64,000 nucleotides of DNA from Hymenobacter lucidus. Its GTDB lineage: Bacteria; Bacteroidota; Bacteroidia; Cytophagales; Hymenobacteraceae. Positions within the stretch are counted from its first letter, which is position 1, and every line of letters starts with the position of its first letter. This document shows, piece after piece, positions 8,143 through 16,228 of this stretch. A model generated the notes under the pieces. That model saw nothing but the letters and a program-made list of their open reading frames with translations, was not told the DNA's origin and did no database searches. Location of the stretch: the NCBI RefSeq assembly GCF_020447265.1, contig NZ_JAJADR010000001.1, positions 496,001 to 560,000 on the forward strand, in the 5' to 3' direction. The translations under genes and the position numbers were made by a program.

Positions 8143-10332
8143 ATGAACAGGCTATTACACTTCCGACTACTAAGCCTTTGCCTGGCAGGAATGCTGCAAG
8201 GGCCCGTAGCGCTGGCTCAAACCGAGTCGGCCTACTATTCCTCGTTTGCAGAGCCCGCCACGCCGGCCGACTACCGCACTAGTTCCACCGGCTCGAGTAT
8301 CTGCGTGGGCTGTGGGGTGGTGAACCCCGAGCGGGCCGCCGACGCCGACCTGGACAACTACGCTACCATTCAGAACACGCTGGGCGTGCTGGGCGGCGGG
8401 GTGAATTTGGCGCTGCGCCTTTCCGGCACCGCCCCGGCCACCTACCGCGCTGGGGTGGTGCTCAGCAGCGGCAATGCCCTCAACGCCGGCACGCTGGCCA
8501 CCCTCACGCTGCGTACCTACCTAAACGGAAGCCAGCAGCAGGAAGTGCGGGCCAATGATGCCCTGGTAAGCAGTACATTGCTCTCAGATAGCCGCACCCG
8601 CCTCGAATTTGTGAGTGCCAAGCCTTTCGACCGGGTTGAAATAGCCGTGGGCGGTTTGCTCAATGCCGTCAATACCGTGCGGGTGCTGTATGCCTACGGC
8701 GTGGCCACCAACACTCAGTTTACCACGGCGCTGGGCTACCTCTCGCGCGGGGCCGAGCCCAGCAGCAACGACTATAAGGTAACGACTGGCAGCGGGCCGG
8801 TAGCAGTTTGCGTTGGTACCGGCGTGGCCAACCCCACCAACGCTGTGGATGGCGGCCTGAACAACTACGCCACCCTAACCACGGTGGCGGGCGTGGGCTG
8901 CTCAGCCGCGTTGCAGGTAAAGCTCGAAGGGCAGGCCCCGGCTGGCTATCAGGCAGGATTCGTGGTGGGCAATGGCGGGGTGCTGGATCTGAATGCCCTG
9001 AATTCGCTCCAGGTAACGACCTACCTGAATGGCGTGGCGCAGGAAACGCGCATCGGTGCCGAGCTGCTGGAGCTGACGCTGCTGCCCGATAACCGCTACC
9101 AGGTCAGCTTCAAGTCGGGGCTGCCCTTCGACCGGGTCGAAATCAAGCAAAGCGCCCTGGTTAGTGCCCTCAATACGCTGCAGGTATATTACGGCTTCGG
9201 CATCGAGCCCCGCGCTTTCGAAGATGATACCCCGGTTTTGTCGGACTTCACTACGCCCCAGCGCGGTACCGAGTACCAGGAAGCCGCCAATGGGCTGGCC
9301 TGCGTGGGCTGCAGCGCCACCAACCAGGCCAAGGCCGCCGATAACGTCTTTGCCGAGTCAGATTACGCCGAGGTGCGCTTTCCAGCCTTGGCCGTGGGTA
9401 CTTATAAGCTCAAGCTGCGGCTGAACGGTACCGGCCAAGCCGGCAACCGGGCCGGCATTGTGCTGCGCACCAACAACACCCTGCTCAGCACTACGCTGCT
9501 GCAGAATATCCGCATCAATACCTACGGTGGTACCAACGGCAGCCGCTTGCTCGAAAGCTCCAGTGCCGCCAGTCTGCTCGACCTGGGCCTGGTGGGCGAC
9601 AACCGCCACGAGGTTGGCTTCCTGACCACCCAGGATTTTGAGTGGGTGGAAGTGGAAATAACCGGCGGGGTGGGCCTGTTCTCCGCTGCCCAGATCTACT
9701 ACGCCTTTGCCGACGACCCCAACCCCGATTTCCCGGCCGAAGTAGCGCCGCCAGCCAACCCGTTGCCCGTGGAGCTGCGCGCTTTCCAGGGCCGCATGGC
9801 CGATAATGGTGTGGAGCTAACCTGGCAAACAGCCTCGGAACGGCAAAACAAGCAGTTCATAATCGAGCGGTCGGCAGGAGCCGATGCGGCTTTCCTGGCC
9901 ATCGGGCAGGTAGCTGGAGCTGGCAACAGCAGCACCGGCGCGGCCTACCGTTTCCGCGACGAAGCCGCTGGCCGCCAGGGCAAGGCCGTGCTTTACTACC
10001 GCCTGCGTCAGGTAGATATAGATGGTAAAGAGCAACTCTCGCCGGTAGTGGTCATTACCTGGAAAAACCAGGCGGCTACGATTATGCAGCTTTATCCAAA
10101 CCCGGCCGCTGAAACGCAGACGGTGCGGGTGCAGTTGGAAGCGGTGCCCACGCAAGGCTCGGTAGTAGAAGTGTATGGCAACCTGGGCAACAAGCTCTGG
10201 AGCGCCCCAGCTACCGACCAATCCTTGACGCTTTCGACGGCGGGCCTGAGCAAGGGACTCTACCACGTGGTGCTGCTGGATGCCGCTGGCCGGCGTGTTG
10301 CCAGCCAACGGTTGCTCGTGCTGGGCCGGTAA
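8143..10332 (+). CDS. T9SS-sorted secreted repeat protein, paralog with extra domain
   Basis: 729 residues from the ATG at 8143; a GTG at 8119 is in frame but would add eight residues before the hydrophobic signal peptide and shorten the sigma-54 leader to 14 nt. The signal peptide ends near VALAQTE. Three repeats like those of the neighbour follow (SICVGCGVVNPERAAD, VCVGTGVANPTNAVD, ACVGCSATNQAKAAD). The paralog has an additional domain of about 100 residues (LPVELRAFQGRMADNGVELT onward) that usually precedes sorting domains in this phylum. It ends in a type A T9SS domain (LYPNPAAETQTVRV to GRRVASQRLLVL). The tandem arrangement suggests duplication with one copy gaining or losing the extra domain. 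Confidence 0.85.
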   Translation: MNRLLHFRLLSLCLAGMLQGPVALAQTESAYYSSFAEPATPADYRTSSTGSSICVGCGVVNPERAADADLDNYATIQNTLGVLGGGVNLALRLSGTAPATYRAGVVLSSGNALNAGTLATLTLRTYLNGSQQQEVRANDALVSSTLLSDSRTRLEFVSAKPFDRVEIAVGGLLNAVNTVRVLYAYGVATNTQFTTALGYLSRGAEPSSNDYKVTTGSGPVAVCVGTGVANPTNAVDGGLNNYATLTTVAGVGCSAALQVKLEGQAPAGYQAGFVVGNGGVLDLNALNSLQVTTYLNGVAQETRIGAELLELTLLPDNRYQVSFKSGLPFDRVEIKQSALVSALNTLQVYYGFGIEPRAFEDDTPVLSDFTTPQRGTEYQEAANGLACVGCSATNQAKAADNVFAESDYAEVRFPALAVGTYKLKLRLNGTGQAGNRAGIVLRTNNTLLSTTLLQNIRINTYGGTNGSRLLESSSAASLLDLGLVGDNRHEVGFLTTQDFEWVEVEITGGVGLFSAAQIYYAFADDPNPDFPAEVAPPANPLPVELRAFQGRMADNGVELTWQTASERQNKQFIIERSAGADAAFLAIGQVAGAGNSSTGAAYRFRDEAAGRQGKAVLYYRLRQVDIDGKEQLSPVVVITWKNQAATIMQLYPNPAAETQTVRVQLEAVPTQGSVVEVYGNLGNKLWSAPATDQSLTLSTAGLSKGLYHVVLLDAAGRRVASQRLLVLGR

Positions 10333-10388
10333 GGAGCCATTGAGTGGTGAGATGTCCGATGTGCAGAATCGGTAGAATATACTATTGT

Positions 10389-10424
10389 AAAAAGCCCCGC
10401 TACCAATAGTAGCGGGGCTTTTTT
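10389..10424 (+). terminator. Intrinsic terminator
   Basis: AAAGCCCCGCTA and TAGCGGGGCTTTTTT arms form a stem of about 12 bp with a T run, about 60 nt after the T9SS gene. Confidence 0.9.
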
Positions 10425-10813
10425 CGTTCGACGGTTCTGGAAAAAGTATAGTTCTGTCTTTGTAACGGCATTGGCCGCTAAAGTCGGCTGACAGCCTGAA
10501 GTAGTTCGATGCAGCTGTTTGTAAACAGGATATATTCAGGATAGAGTATGTGCAAAATTATGGTATTGGTCAATAAAGAGTGTGAGCGTATATCCTGCAT
10601 TAAGATGCTTGTTGGGGCTTTATGTTGAAATTTATGCAATAAAAAGGTTGGTAAGGTAACAGACTCTCAGAACTGGACTTGTCGCAGAGAATATAAATGG
10701 TAATATTTCGGTAACATATTTACCTTTTAGTCCCGGCATCTTTGCGCCCGGATTCCGCTCCCGCTGCTCTCTTGTTTTCCTCTCTTTTTTCACCAAACCA
10801 AAACCTCTTTCGA
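10425..10813. other. Gene-free AT-rich region before the nuclease gene
   Basis: No gene is supported. A 9-nt perfect inverted repeat CAGGATATA (10526-10534) / TATATCCTG (10589-10597) is separated by 54 nt. GGTAA-N5-TTACC lies at 10710-10724. CATCTTTG at 10737-10744 resembles the Bacteroidota -7 box TAnnTTTG and may be the core promoter of the nuclease gene. Confidence 0.4.
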
Positions 10814-11698
10814 ATGAAGCGTACCCTCTACCGCTTACTCAGCTTTGGCCTGCTCGGCACCTTGGCTGTTTCGTGTTCCAAAGACGAAACCGTAAAGCCC
10901 AGTGACCCCACGGCTGTTTCACAGAGTTTTGATGCCACCCGGGACAGTCATCTGACAATGGGCAACCCCAGCGGCGCCGTGACGGATGCCACCAACTACC
11001 CCAACAATTACCTGATGAGCAAGTCGCAGTACGTGCTTTCCTACAGCCGCGACAAAGGCAAGCCCAACTGGGTGAGCTGGCACCTGAGCAGCGCCTGGGT
11101 AGGCAGCACGCCGCGCCAGGATAATTTTGCCGCCGATGCCACCTTGCCCTCCGGCTGGTTCCGGGCTACCAATACCAGCTACACCGGCTCGGGCTTCGAC
11201 CGGGGCCACAACTGCCCTTCGGCCGACCGCACGGGCTCGGTAGCCGACAACTCGGCCACATTCCTGATGACCAATATGATGCCCCAGGCCGCCAATAACA
11301 ACCAGAAGGCCTGGGCCAACCTCGAAAACTACTGCCGCACGCTCATCAACGCCGGCAACGAACTCTACATCATCTGCGGCTCCTACGGCACCGGTGGCAC
11401 CGGCGTAAACGGCTACGCTACCACCATTGCCAGTGGCAAAATTACGGTGCCAGCCCGCTGCTGGAAGGTTATCGTAGTGCTGCCCGAAGGCTCGTCCGAC
11501 GCCAGCCGCGTAACCACCAGCACCCGCGTTATTGCCATCAACACCCCCAACGACCAGAGCGTAGGCACCACTTGGGGCACCTACCGCACCACGGTTGATG
11601 CCATTGAGTCGGCTACGGGCTACAACATTCTGTCGGCCGTTTCCTCAACGGTGCAGGCTACCATCGAGTCGCGCGTAGACACCGGCCCGACGAGCTGA
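10814..11698 (+). CDS. DNA/RNA non-specific endonuclease, lipoprotein
   Basis: 294 residues from the ATG at 10814; an upstream TTG extension is rejected because it would bury the signal peptide. The lipoprotein signal peptide has a lipobox ending at Cys21 (LAVSCSKDE), so the enzyme is probably anchored in an outer membrane facing the periplasm or surface. The Endonuclease_NS/NucA family active site DRGH is present with catalytic His132 (GFDRGHNCPSADR). The metal-binding Asn region follows (TNMMPQAANNNQKAWANLE). The family cleaves single- and double-stranded DNA and RNA with Mg2+. Likely roles are nutrient scavenging or degradation of extracellular DNA. It is monocistronic, between terminators. 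Confidence 0.92.
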   Translation: MKRTLYRLLSFGLLGTLAVSCSKDETVKPSDPTAVSQSFDATRDSHLTMGNPSGAVTDATNYPNNYLMSKSQYVLSYSRDKGKPNWVSWHLSSAWVGSTPRQDNFAADATLPSGWFRATNTSYTGSGFDRGHNCPSADRTGSVADNSATFLMTNMMPQAANNNQKAWANLENYCRTLINAGNELYIICGSYGTGGTGVNGYATTIASGKITVPARCWKVIVVLPEGSSDASRVTTSTRVIAINTPNDQSVGTTWGTYRTTVDAIESATGYNILSAVSSTVQATIESRVDTGPTS

Positions 11699-12033
11699 TA
11701 TTACCTGAATAATTAACTCCCAAAAGGCTCTGATTACCGCTTGGTAGTCAGGGCCTTTTCGTTATATTGGAGCAGTGATATGCTCATCTAATAATATTTT
11801 GTCATGCCGCTTTCCTTACCAACCTATCCGTTACCCGGCCGTAACCTTCGACTAAGGTGAAATAAGTGAAAGGTGATGAATACCGGAAAGCCGCGCTGCA
11901 ACGCGGCTTTCCGCATTTTAGTCGGTAATAGGTTTGCTCTTAACGCATTGATAACGCGCCGGTAATACTCAATCAATACGGTAGAGAGAGATTTGTAGAG
12001 CCCCGCTGCCCGGCCGTTCCGGGAATTTGGGTC
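11699..12033. other. Intergenic region with two hairpins
   Basis: 335 nt without a gene. It holds the terminator of the nuclease gene (11722-11760) and a second perfect 11-bp hairpin, GGAAAGCCGCG / CGCGGCTTTCC, at 11885-11912. The second hairpin lacks a long T run (GCATTTTA follows), so it is either a weak terminator or a repeat. No clear promoter motif was recognised for the acyltransferase gene. Confidence 0.5.
11722..11760 (+). terminator. Intrinsic terminator of the nuclease gene
   Basis: AAAAGGC-TCTGA-TTACC pairs imperfectly with GGTAG-TCAG-GGCCTTTT, 23 nt after the stop. Confidence 0.75.
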
Positions 12034-13761
12034 TTGCTGCCGATGGATTCTCTGCTAAATGCCAGCTTTTCGTTTCCGGCCTTCGTGGGCCGCCGCTCCC
12101 AGGAGCTGCTGCGCCCGGTGCTGCACCAGCTGGCCCACGGCCGGGAGCTGCAGCGGCTCTATGAGCAAAGCGCGCATCTGCGGGGGCGGGAGTTTATCGG
12201 CAGCCTGCTGCGTAGTCTCAATATTACCATCGACTACGATGCCCGGGAGTTGCAGCAGCTAGCCCAGGCGGGTAGCTTCCTGGCCGTCGGCAACCACCCT
12301 TGCGGCCTGCTCGACGGGCTGGTGCTGCTCTACGTAATGACAGCCGTGCGGCCCGACTTTCAGTTGGTGGCCAACGAAGCCCTGGCGCCGCTGCTGCCCC
12401 AGCTGGGCAACCACCTAATTCTGGTGAGCCCTGAGCGCGCCCAGGCCGGCCACAACGTGCCGGGCGTGCGGCGCCTGCTAACGTATCTGCACAACGAGGT
12501 GTCCATTGGTTTGTTTCCGGCCGGCGAAGTAGCCAGCCGGCCCCGGCCCTTCCAGCCCACCACCGAAGCCGACTGGCACCCCACGGCGGGCCGGCTGCTG
12601 AGCGTAGCCCGGGTGCCGGTAGTGCCCTTCTGGCTGAGCGGCCACAACAGCCAATCGTTCAGCCTGCTGGGGTTGCTGCACCCCAAGCTGCGCACGTTCC
12701 GGTTGCCGGCCGAGCTGCTTAACAAGCGGAACCACACCATTCGGGTGCGCATCGGGCGGCCCATTGCACCGCCCGAGCTGGCTTCGTTGGCGCCGACCGA
12801 GCGACTGGCCTACGTGCGGGCCCGGGTTTTTGCGCTGGGCACCAGTCCGGCGGCTACGGCTATAGCCCCCGCCCCACCGGTAGTGGCCGAAACCGATGCT
12901 GCGCTGATTGAAGCCGATATTGCGGCCCTGCGCCCAGCGCGGTGTCTGGTGCGGGCTGGTAGCTGGGAGGTGTACATGGCCAGCAAGGCCGAGCTGCCGC
13001 ACGTGCTGCGCGAACTAGGCCGTCTGCGGGAACTGACGTTCCGGGCGGAAGGAGAGGGTACCCAACAGCCGCTCGACCTGGATAAATACGACGAGTATTA
13101 CCGCCACCTGTTTCTCTACGACCGTGCGGCCCGCCGGCTGGTGGGCGCCTACCGCATCGGGCGGGGGCGGGCCATTCTGCGGCAGCACGGCCGGCGGGGC
13201 TTTTACCTGCACTCCCTGTTCCGGATGAAAAAGACGTTGGAGCCGTTCCTGGCCGAGTCGCTGGAACTGGGGCGCTCCTTTGTGCGGGCTGAGTACCAGA
13301 AGCAGCCCCGGCCGCTGGCGCTGCTCTGGAAAGGTATTGCCGAGTACCTGAGCCGCCACCCCGAATACCGCTACCTCATCGGGCCCGTGAGTATCAGTAA
13401 TCGGTTTTCGAGCGTGTCGCGGGCCGTAATGGTCGATTTTCTGACGGCCCATTATTTCCACCCCGAGCTGGCGGCACTGGTGCAGCCGCGCAAACAGTTT
13501 CGCTACCGCCCGCTCGATGTTCGGGAGTTACCCGCCACGCTGCAAACCGGCCTGAACACCGTGCCCGATCTGCACCGGCTTATTGCCACGTTCGAGCCGG
13601 GCGGGGCGGGCATTCCGGTGCTGTTGCGGCAGTATTTAAAGCAAAATGCCCGGCTGCTCGGTTTCAACCTCGACCCCAGCTTTTCGAATACTCTGGACGG
13701 CTTCATCGTGCTTGATGCGCGGGAACTGCCCGAGCGCACACTGCACTTGCTGGAGCGTTAA
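12034..13761 (+). CDS. PlsC-type acyltransferase fused to GNAT N-acyltransferase (OlsF-like)
   Basis: 575 residues with two domains. The N-terminal half (about 60-290) is a glycerolipid/lyso-lipid O-acyltransferase domain with NHPCGLLDG (an H-x5-D version of the catalytic motif) near residue 88 and a later FPAGEVAS block. The C-terminal half (about 300-500) resembles OlsB/hemolysin-type GNAT N-acyltransferases (LRELTFRAEGEG, YDRAARRLVGAYRIG, SFVRAEYQ, YLIGPVSISNRFSS). This order matches bifunctional OlsF proteins, which make ornithine lipids by N- then O-acylation. In Bacteroidota related pairs also make glycine lipids, so the amino-acid substrate is not settled. The start follows a T-poor leader with no Shine-Dalgarno sequence. 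Confidence 0.8.
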   Translation: MLPMDSLLNASFSFPAFVGRRSQELLRPVLHQLAHGRELQRLYEQSAHLRGREFIGSLLRSLNITIDYDARELQQLAQAGSFLAVGNHPCGLLDGLVLLYVMTAVRPDFQLVANEALAPLLPQLGNHLILVSPERAQAGHNVPGVRRLLTYLHNEVSIGLFPAGEVASRPRPFQPTTEADWHPTAGRLLSVARVPVVPFWLSGHNSQSFSLLGLLHPKLRTFRLPAELLNKRNHTIRVRIGRPIAPPELASLAPTERLAYVRARVFALGTSPAATAIAPAPPVVAETDAALIEADIAALRPARCLVRAGSWEVYMASKAELPHVLRELGRLRELTFRAEGEGTQQPLDLDKYDEYYRHLFLYDRAARRLVGAYRIGRGRAILRQHGRRGFYLHSLFRMKKTLEPFLAESLELGRSFVRAEYQKQPRPLALLWKGIAEYLSRHPEYRYLIGPVSISNRFSSVSRAVMVDFLTAHYFHPELAALVQPRKQFRYRPLDVRELPATLQTGLNTVPDLHRLIATFEPGGAGIPVLLRQYLKQNARLLGFNLDPSFSNTLDGFIVLDARELPERTLHLLER

Positions 13762-13781
13762 AGCTACTGAGCGTATGGGCT

Positions 13782-13832
13782 CAGGCATTAAAAAAGGCTT
13801 CCACGGGGAGTGAAAGCCTTTTTTAATGCCTG
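13782..13832. terminator. Bidirectional intrinsic terminator
   Basis: Perfect 19-nt arms (13782-13800 and 13814-13832) around a 13-nt loop carry A6 and T6 tracts on each side. They lie between the convergent acyltransferase and DUF4468 genes and can end transcription from both directions. Confidence 0.93.
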
Positions 13833-13846
13833 TAGCAGATCTATTC

Positions 13847-14419
13847 CTAATTATTGGCCGGCAGGCCCACGATGCTTTCCTCAGCGGCGGGCATCGTATT
13901 CATGTAAGAGCGGAAATTCATAGCGGCTTCGCTGGCCAAGGCGTTGGCTTGGGCCGTTACGCGCCGGTCGTTGAAGGTCTTGCCGTTGCCTTTCTCAGCG
14001 GCGAGCTGCGCGATATAGTCGCTGAGCATCACTGTTTCCTCTGGTTTCTTGGGGTCCGGAGTGAGGCGGAAAGAGCCGATGCTGTACTCATAGCCCTTAT
14101 CGGTAGCTCGGAACACAAAGTCGAAGCGGATGACCAGCTCCAGTTCCTTGCCTGCCGTTGTCACGGGCTTCACCTTGCCGGTACCCGTTGCCCGTACCAA
14201 GCCCGCCGCCGCATCCGACTTGGCGCCGGTTTTGGGGCCGTAGGGGAAATGGTTTTCCATCCAGTCGAGGGCGCGCTTGTAGAGTACTTCTTTACCGGCG
14301 TCTTCAGCCAATACACTCTCAGTGTAGCTCACGGAAGCTGTGGAACCATCTTGGGCATGGGCCTGCGGAGCCAGAGCTACCAGGCAGGACAACAACAAGC
14401 CAAACAGTACTTTTTTCAT
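13847..14419 (-). CDS. DUF4468 domain-containing secreted protein
   Basis: 190 residues from the ATG at 14419. Alternative ATG at 14425 adds two residues, and a longer form from 14464 would precede the signal peptide. The N-terminus MKKVLFGLLLSCLVALAPQA is a signal peptide ending at AHAQ. The body (VLYKRALDWMENHFPYG, GKELELVIRFDFVFRATDKG, YEYSIGSFRLTP) matches DUF4468, a Bacteroidota family with a TBP-like fold and unknown function. Probably periplasmic. Confidence 0.75.
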   Translation of the reverse strand: MKKVLFGLLLSCLVALAPQAHAQDGSTASVSYTESVLAEDAGKEVLYKRALDWMENHFPYGPKTGAKSDAAAGLVRATGTGKVKPVTTAGKELELVIRFDFVFRATDKGYEYSIGSFRLTPDPKKPEETVMLSDYIAQLAAEKGNGKTFNDRRVTAQANALASEAAMNFRSYMNTMPAAEESIVGLPANN

Positions 14420-14446
14420 GATCATGGCGAAGACAACGGGTTGGTA

Positions 14447-14454
14447 CAAATATA
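14447..14454 (-). promoter_or_regulatory. Bacteroidota -7 box for the DUF4468 gene
   Basis: TATATTTG on the minus strand matches TAnnTTTG and lies 28 nt upstream of the chosen start. No good -33 box was identified at the expected distance. Confidence 0.4.
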
Positions 14455-14852
14455 ACGGAAGCAAAAGGGTTAGGTGGGAGTGGGTTGGATTATTCAGGGC
14501 TTAGTAGTAGTATGTTAAGATAAGTCAAAGTGAGTTAAGATGTTTGCCTCCGACGAAAGTTTTCGTTAGAAAATCTAGGAGTCCTTTTAAGCCAGTTGTA
14601 ATACCTGTTGTTCCGGTAAAATGACAGACTAGTACTCATGTGAGGTAAATTGTATTATATCGACTAAAGATGTTGATATGTTTAAAGCTGGTATTTGAAT
14701 TTTGTTAAGACATTGCAAAGATACATAACCAATGTAAAAACAGCATTTGATTTTTTTGTTACGCGTTAAAAAATTGAAGGACAAAGATTTATGTAGCCTA
14801 TATAAATAAGTGTAGCCACTAGTATTCAGCAGTGGTAAACGGGATGCGTAAC

Positions 14853-14883
14853 ATTTTGGTAACATAAACTTAATGTTACCAAA
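14853..14883. promoter_or_regulatory. Palindromic operator candidate upstream of the small RNA
   Basis: Perfect 12-nt arms TTTTGGTAACAT and ATGTTACCAAAA with a 7-nt spacer, ending about 24 nt before the TACTTTTG box. The size and position fit a dimeric transcription-factor site. Confidence 0.5.
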
Positions 14884-14906
14884 AGTCGCAGGTTGATAAC
14901 AATTAG

Positions 14907-14914
14907 TACTTTTG
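14907..14914 (+). promoter_or_regulatory. Bacteroidota -7 box (TACTTTTG)
   Basis: An exact match to TAnnTTTG, followed by GCGACG. Transcription would start near 14919. A clear -33 TTTG is missing; GGTTG at 14891-14895 is the nearest candidate and is too close. Confidence 0.5.
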
Positions 14915-14918
14915 CGAC

Positions 14919-15070
14919 GTGCTTCACCCCAATCAACAGCATTTGATGGAGCGCGGGACTTTCCACGAGAACGTTCTGCGAGATGACCATAAGGTCGTTT
15001 CCCCGTTGGTTTTTTCTGTTTTTCTGGCATTTACCCCGTTCACCGCTCCGGTTTCCGAAGCGGTTTTTTT
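14919..15070 (+). ncRNA. Candidate small RNA of about 150 nt
   Basis: Bounded by the TACTTTTG box and a strong intrinsic terminator (15043-15070). It contains internal pairing such as GACC-ATAA-GGTC and the palindrome AGAACGTTCT. A 69-codon reading frame crosses it but runs through the terminator hairpin and past it, which argues against translation. I cannot match it to 6S, SRP RNA, tmRNA or a riboswitch by eye, so the class is unknown. Confidence 0.4.
15043..15070 (+). terminator. Strong intrinsic terminator of the small RNA
   Basis: CCGCT-C-CGG / CCG-A-AGCGG stem with a TTT loop, followed directly by TTTTTTT. Confidence 0.88.
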
Positions 15071-15181
15071 ATGTCCTGGCGGCTCGGCCGCTAGGGTAGT
15101 GGCTGCCTCGTCCGCGTGCATTTTCTAATTCTTCTCAACCCATTTCGTGGTGACGTGAGCGGCCCACTGTAAAATATAACC

Positions 15182-15289
15182 TGCCGTCCTGAGCTGGCGG
15201 AGGAAGTTCTGAGAAGGGCGCGGTAGGTTTTTGGTGAAAAAAGAGGCTGCCGTCCCTCGCTCAGACTCCTTCGTCAGTTCTGGATGGCA
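15182..15289. repeat. Degenerate dispersed palindromic repeat
   Basis: Outer arms 15182-15204 and 15267-15289 pair at 18 of 23 positions. The wording (GTCCTGAGC, GGAGGA, TCCTTCGTCAG) resembles the other dispersed repeats in this window, so this is probably an old, decayed copy. It ends 22 nt before the pyrD-like start codon. Confidence 0.5.
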
Positions 15290-15311
15290 TCCGTGTTTAA
15301 ATGAGCGAATC

Positions 15312-16157
15312 ATGCAACTAGGGACTCTCACTCTGCAAAACCCAATCTGTCTGGCTGCCGCCCCCTGGCAGCTGGAGGGAACCGGCTACGAGCGGCTCGG
15401 CGCCATCTTCACCCGTACCGTAACCATGGAGCCCCGGCCCGGGCTGTATGAGGAAGGCATCTGGCAGGTGAACGAGCAAACGTTGCTCAACGCCACCAAC
15501 ATGCGTACCGAAAGCGCCGAAATTCTGGTGCAGGAGCATTTGCCCCACCTGCTTAGCCACGGCGTGCCAGTGTTTGTGAGCATCACGGCGCCCGGCATTC
15601 CGGGCTTCCGCAAAATTGCCCGCTTTCTGGCCCGCGAATTCGGGAGCCAGATTGCCGGCGTCGAAGTCTACATTGCCCAGCCCGACACCGAAAAAGGCGC
15701 CGAGCTAAATGCCAAGTTTGTGCGCGACGCCACCCAGGCCGTGCGCAATGAGCTGGGGTCCGAGGCGGCTATTATCGTGAAGCTGCCACCGTGGCCCGAG
15801 CACATCCGCGGTTTGGCCCTGGGCGCCCAGGAAGGTGGCGCTACGGCCTTGGCGGCTACCAACCTGCTCAAGGCCCTGCACCTGCCCGACGATGCCACGG
15901 CTGCCCCCGTAGCCGGTGGTATTTCGGGCGAGGCGCTGCGGCCCGTGGCGCTGCGCTGCGTGTGGGAGCTGTCCCACGACTCCCGTATTACACTGCCGAT
16001 TTTTGGCACCGGCGGCGTATTTACCCAGGCCCACGTCACCGATTTCCTGCGCTGCGGAGCCAGCGCCGTGCAGGTAGCCAGCGGCGAATGGCTGGAGCCG
16101 GGTCTTTCGGCCCGGCTGGCAGCCGAGTGCGGACATTTGGTGCCGGCTAATATGTAA
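15312..16157 (+). CDS. Dihydroorotate dehydrogenase-like protein (class 1 fold)
   Basis: 281 residues from the ATG at 15312 (MQLGTLTLQNPICLAAAPWQ); a GTG 81 nt upstream lies in the repeat and is rejected. It is an FMN-binding TIM barrel of the PyrD family: substrate-binding N-terminal strand NPICLAAAPW, NATNMRT, a lysine strand IIVKLPPW, AATNLL, and the FMN-phosphate region VAGGISGE and IFGTGGVF. The expected reaction is oxidation of dihydroorotate to orotate. It lacks the N-terminal extension of membrane-bound class 2 enzymes and no pyrK is adjacent. The sequence is divergent, so a related FMN oxidoreductase is possible. pyrF and pyrE follow on the same strand, supporting a pyrimidine role. 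Confidence 0.78.
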   Translation: MQLGTLTLQNPICLAAAPWQLEGTGYERLGAIFTRTVTMEPRPGLYEEGIWQVNEQTLLNATNMRTESAEILVQEHLPHLLSHGVPVFVSITAPGIPGFRKIARFLAREFGSQIAGVEVYIAQPDTEKGAELNAKFVRDATQAVRNELGSEAAIIVKLPPWPEHIRGLALGAQEGGATALAATNLLKALHLPDDATAAPVAGGISGEALRPVALRCVWELSHDSRITLPIFGTGGVFTQAHVTDFLRCGASAVQVASGEWLEPGLSARLAAECGHLVPANM

Positions 16158-16228
16158 TCTATTGGTCTATCCGTTCGGTTTTCCGTCTACCCAACTTTAG
16201 TTTTCCGCTTTTTACTACCCACCCAACC

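Larger units (their letters stand above)
14455..15311. other. Long AT-rich gene-free region
   Basis: About 850 nt without a convincing protein gene. It contains a leftward TATCTTTG box at 14716-14723, a perfect 12-nt inverted repeat TTTTGGTAACAT-N7-ATGTTACCAAAA (14853-14883), a rightward TACTTTTG promoter box, a candidate small RNA ending at a strong terminator, and a degenerate copy of a dispersed palindromic repeat just before the pyrD-like gene. Confidence 0.5.

Noticed and set aside
11885-11912. Second terminator after the nuclease gene
   Set aside because: The 11-bp hairpin is perfect but lacks a proper T run and no gene ends there, so it is listed only as a hairpin.
14629-15030. Minus-strand frame of 133 codons in the AT-rich region
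   Set aside because: It crosses the palindrome and most of the candidate small RNA in reverse, its composition is uneven and no family resemblance is visible.
14919-15128. 69-codon plus-strand frame overlapping the candidate small RNA
   Set aside because: It reads through a strong terminator hairpin and T run and ends beyond it, so a full-length message is unlikely.
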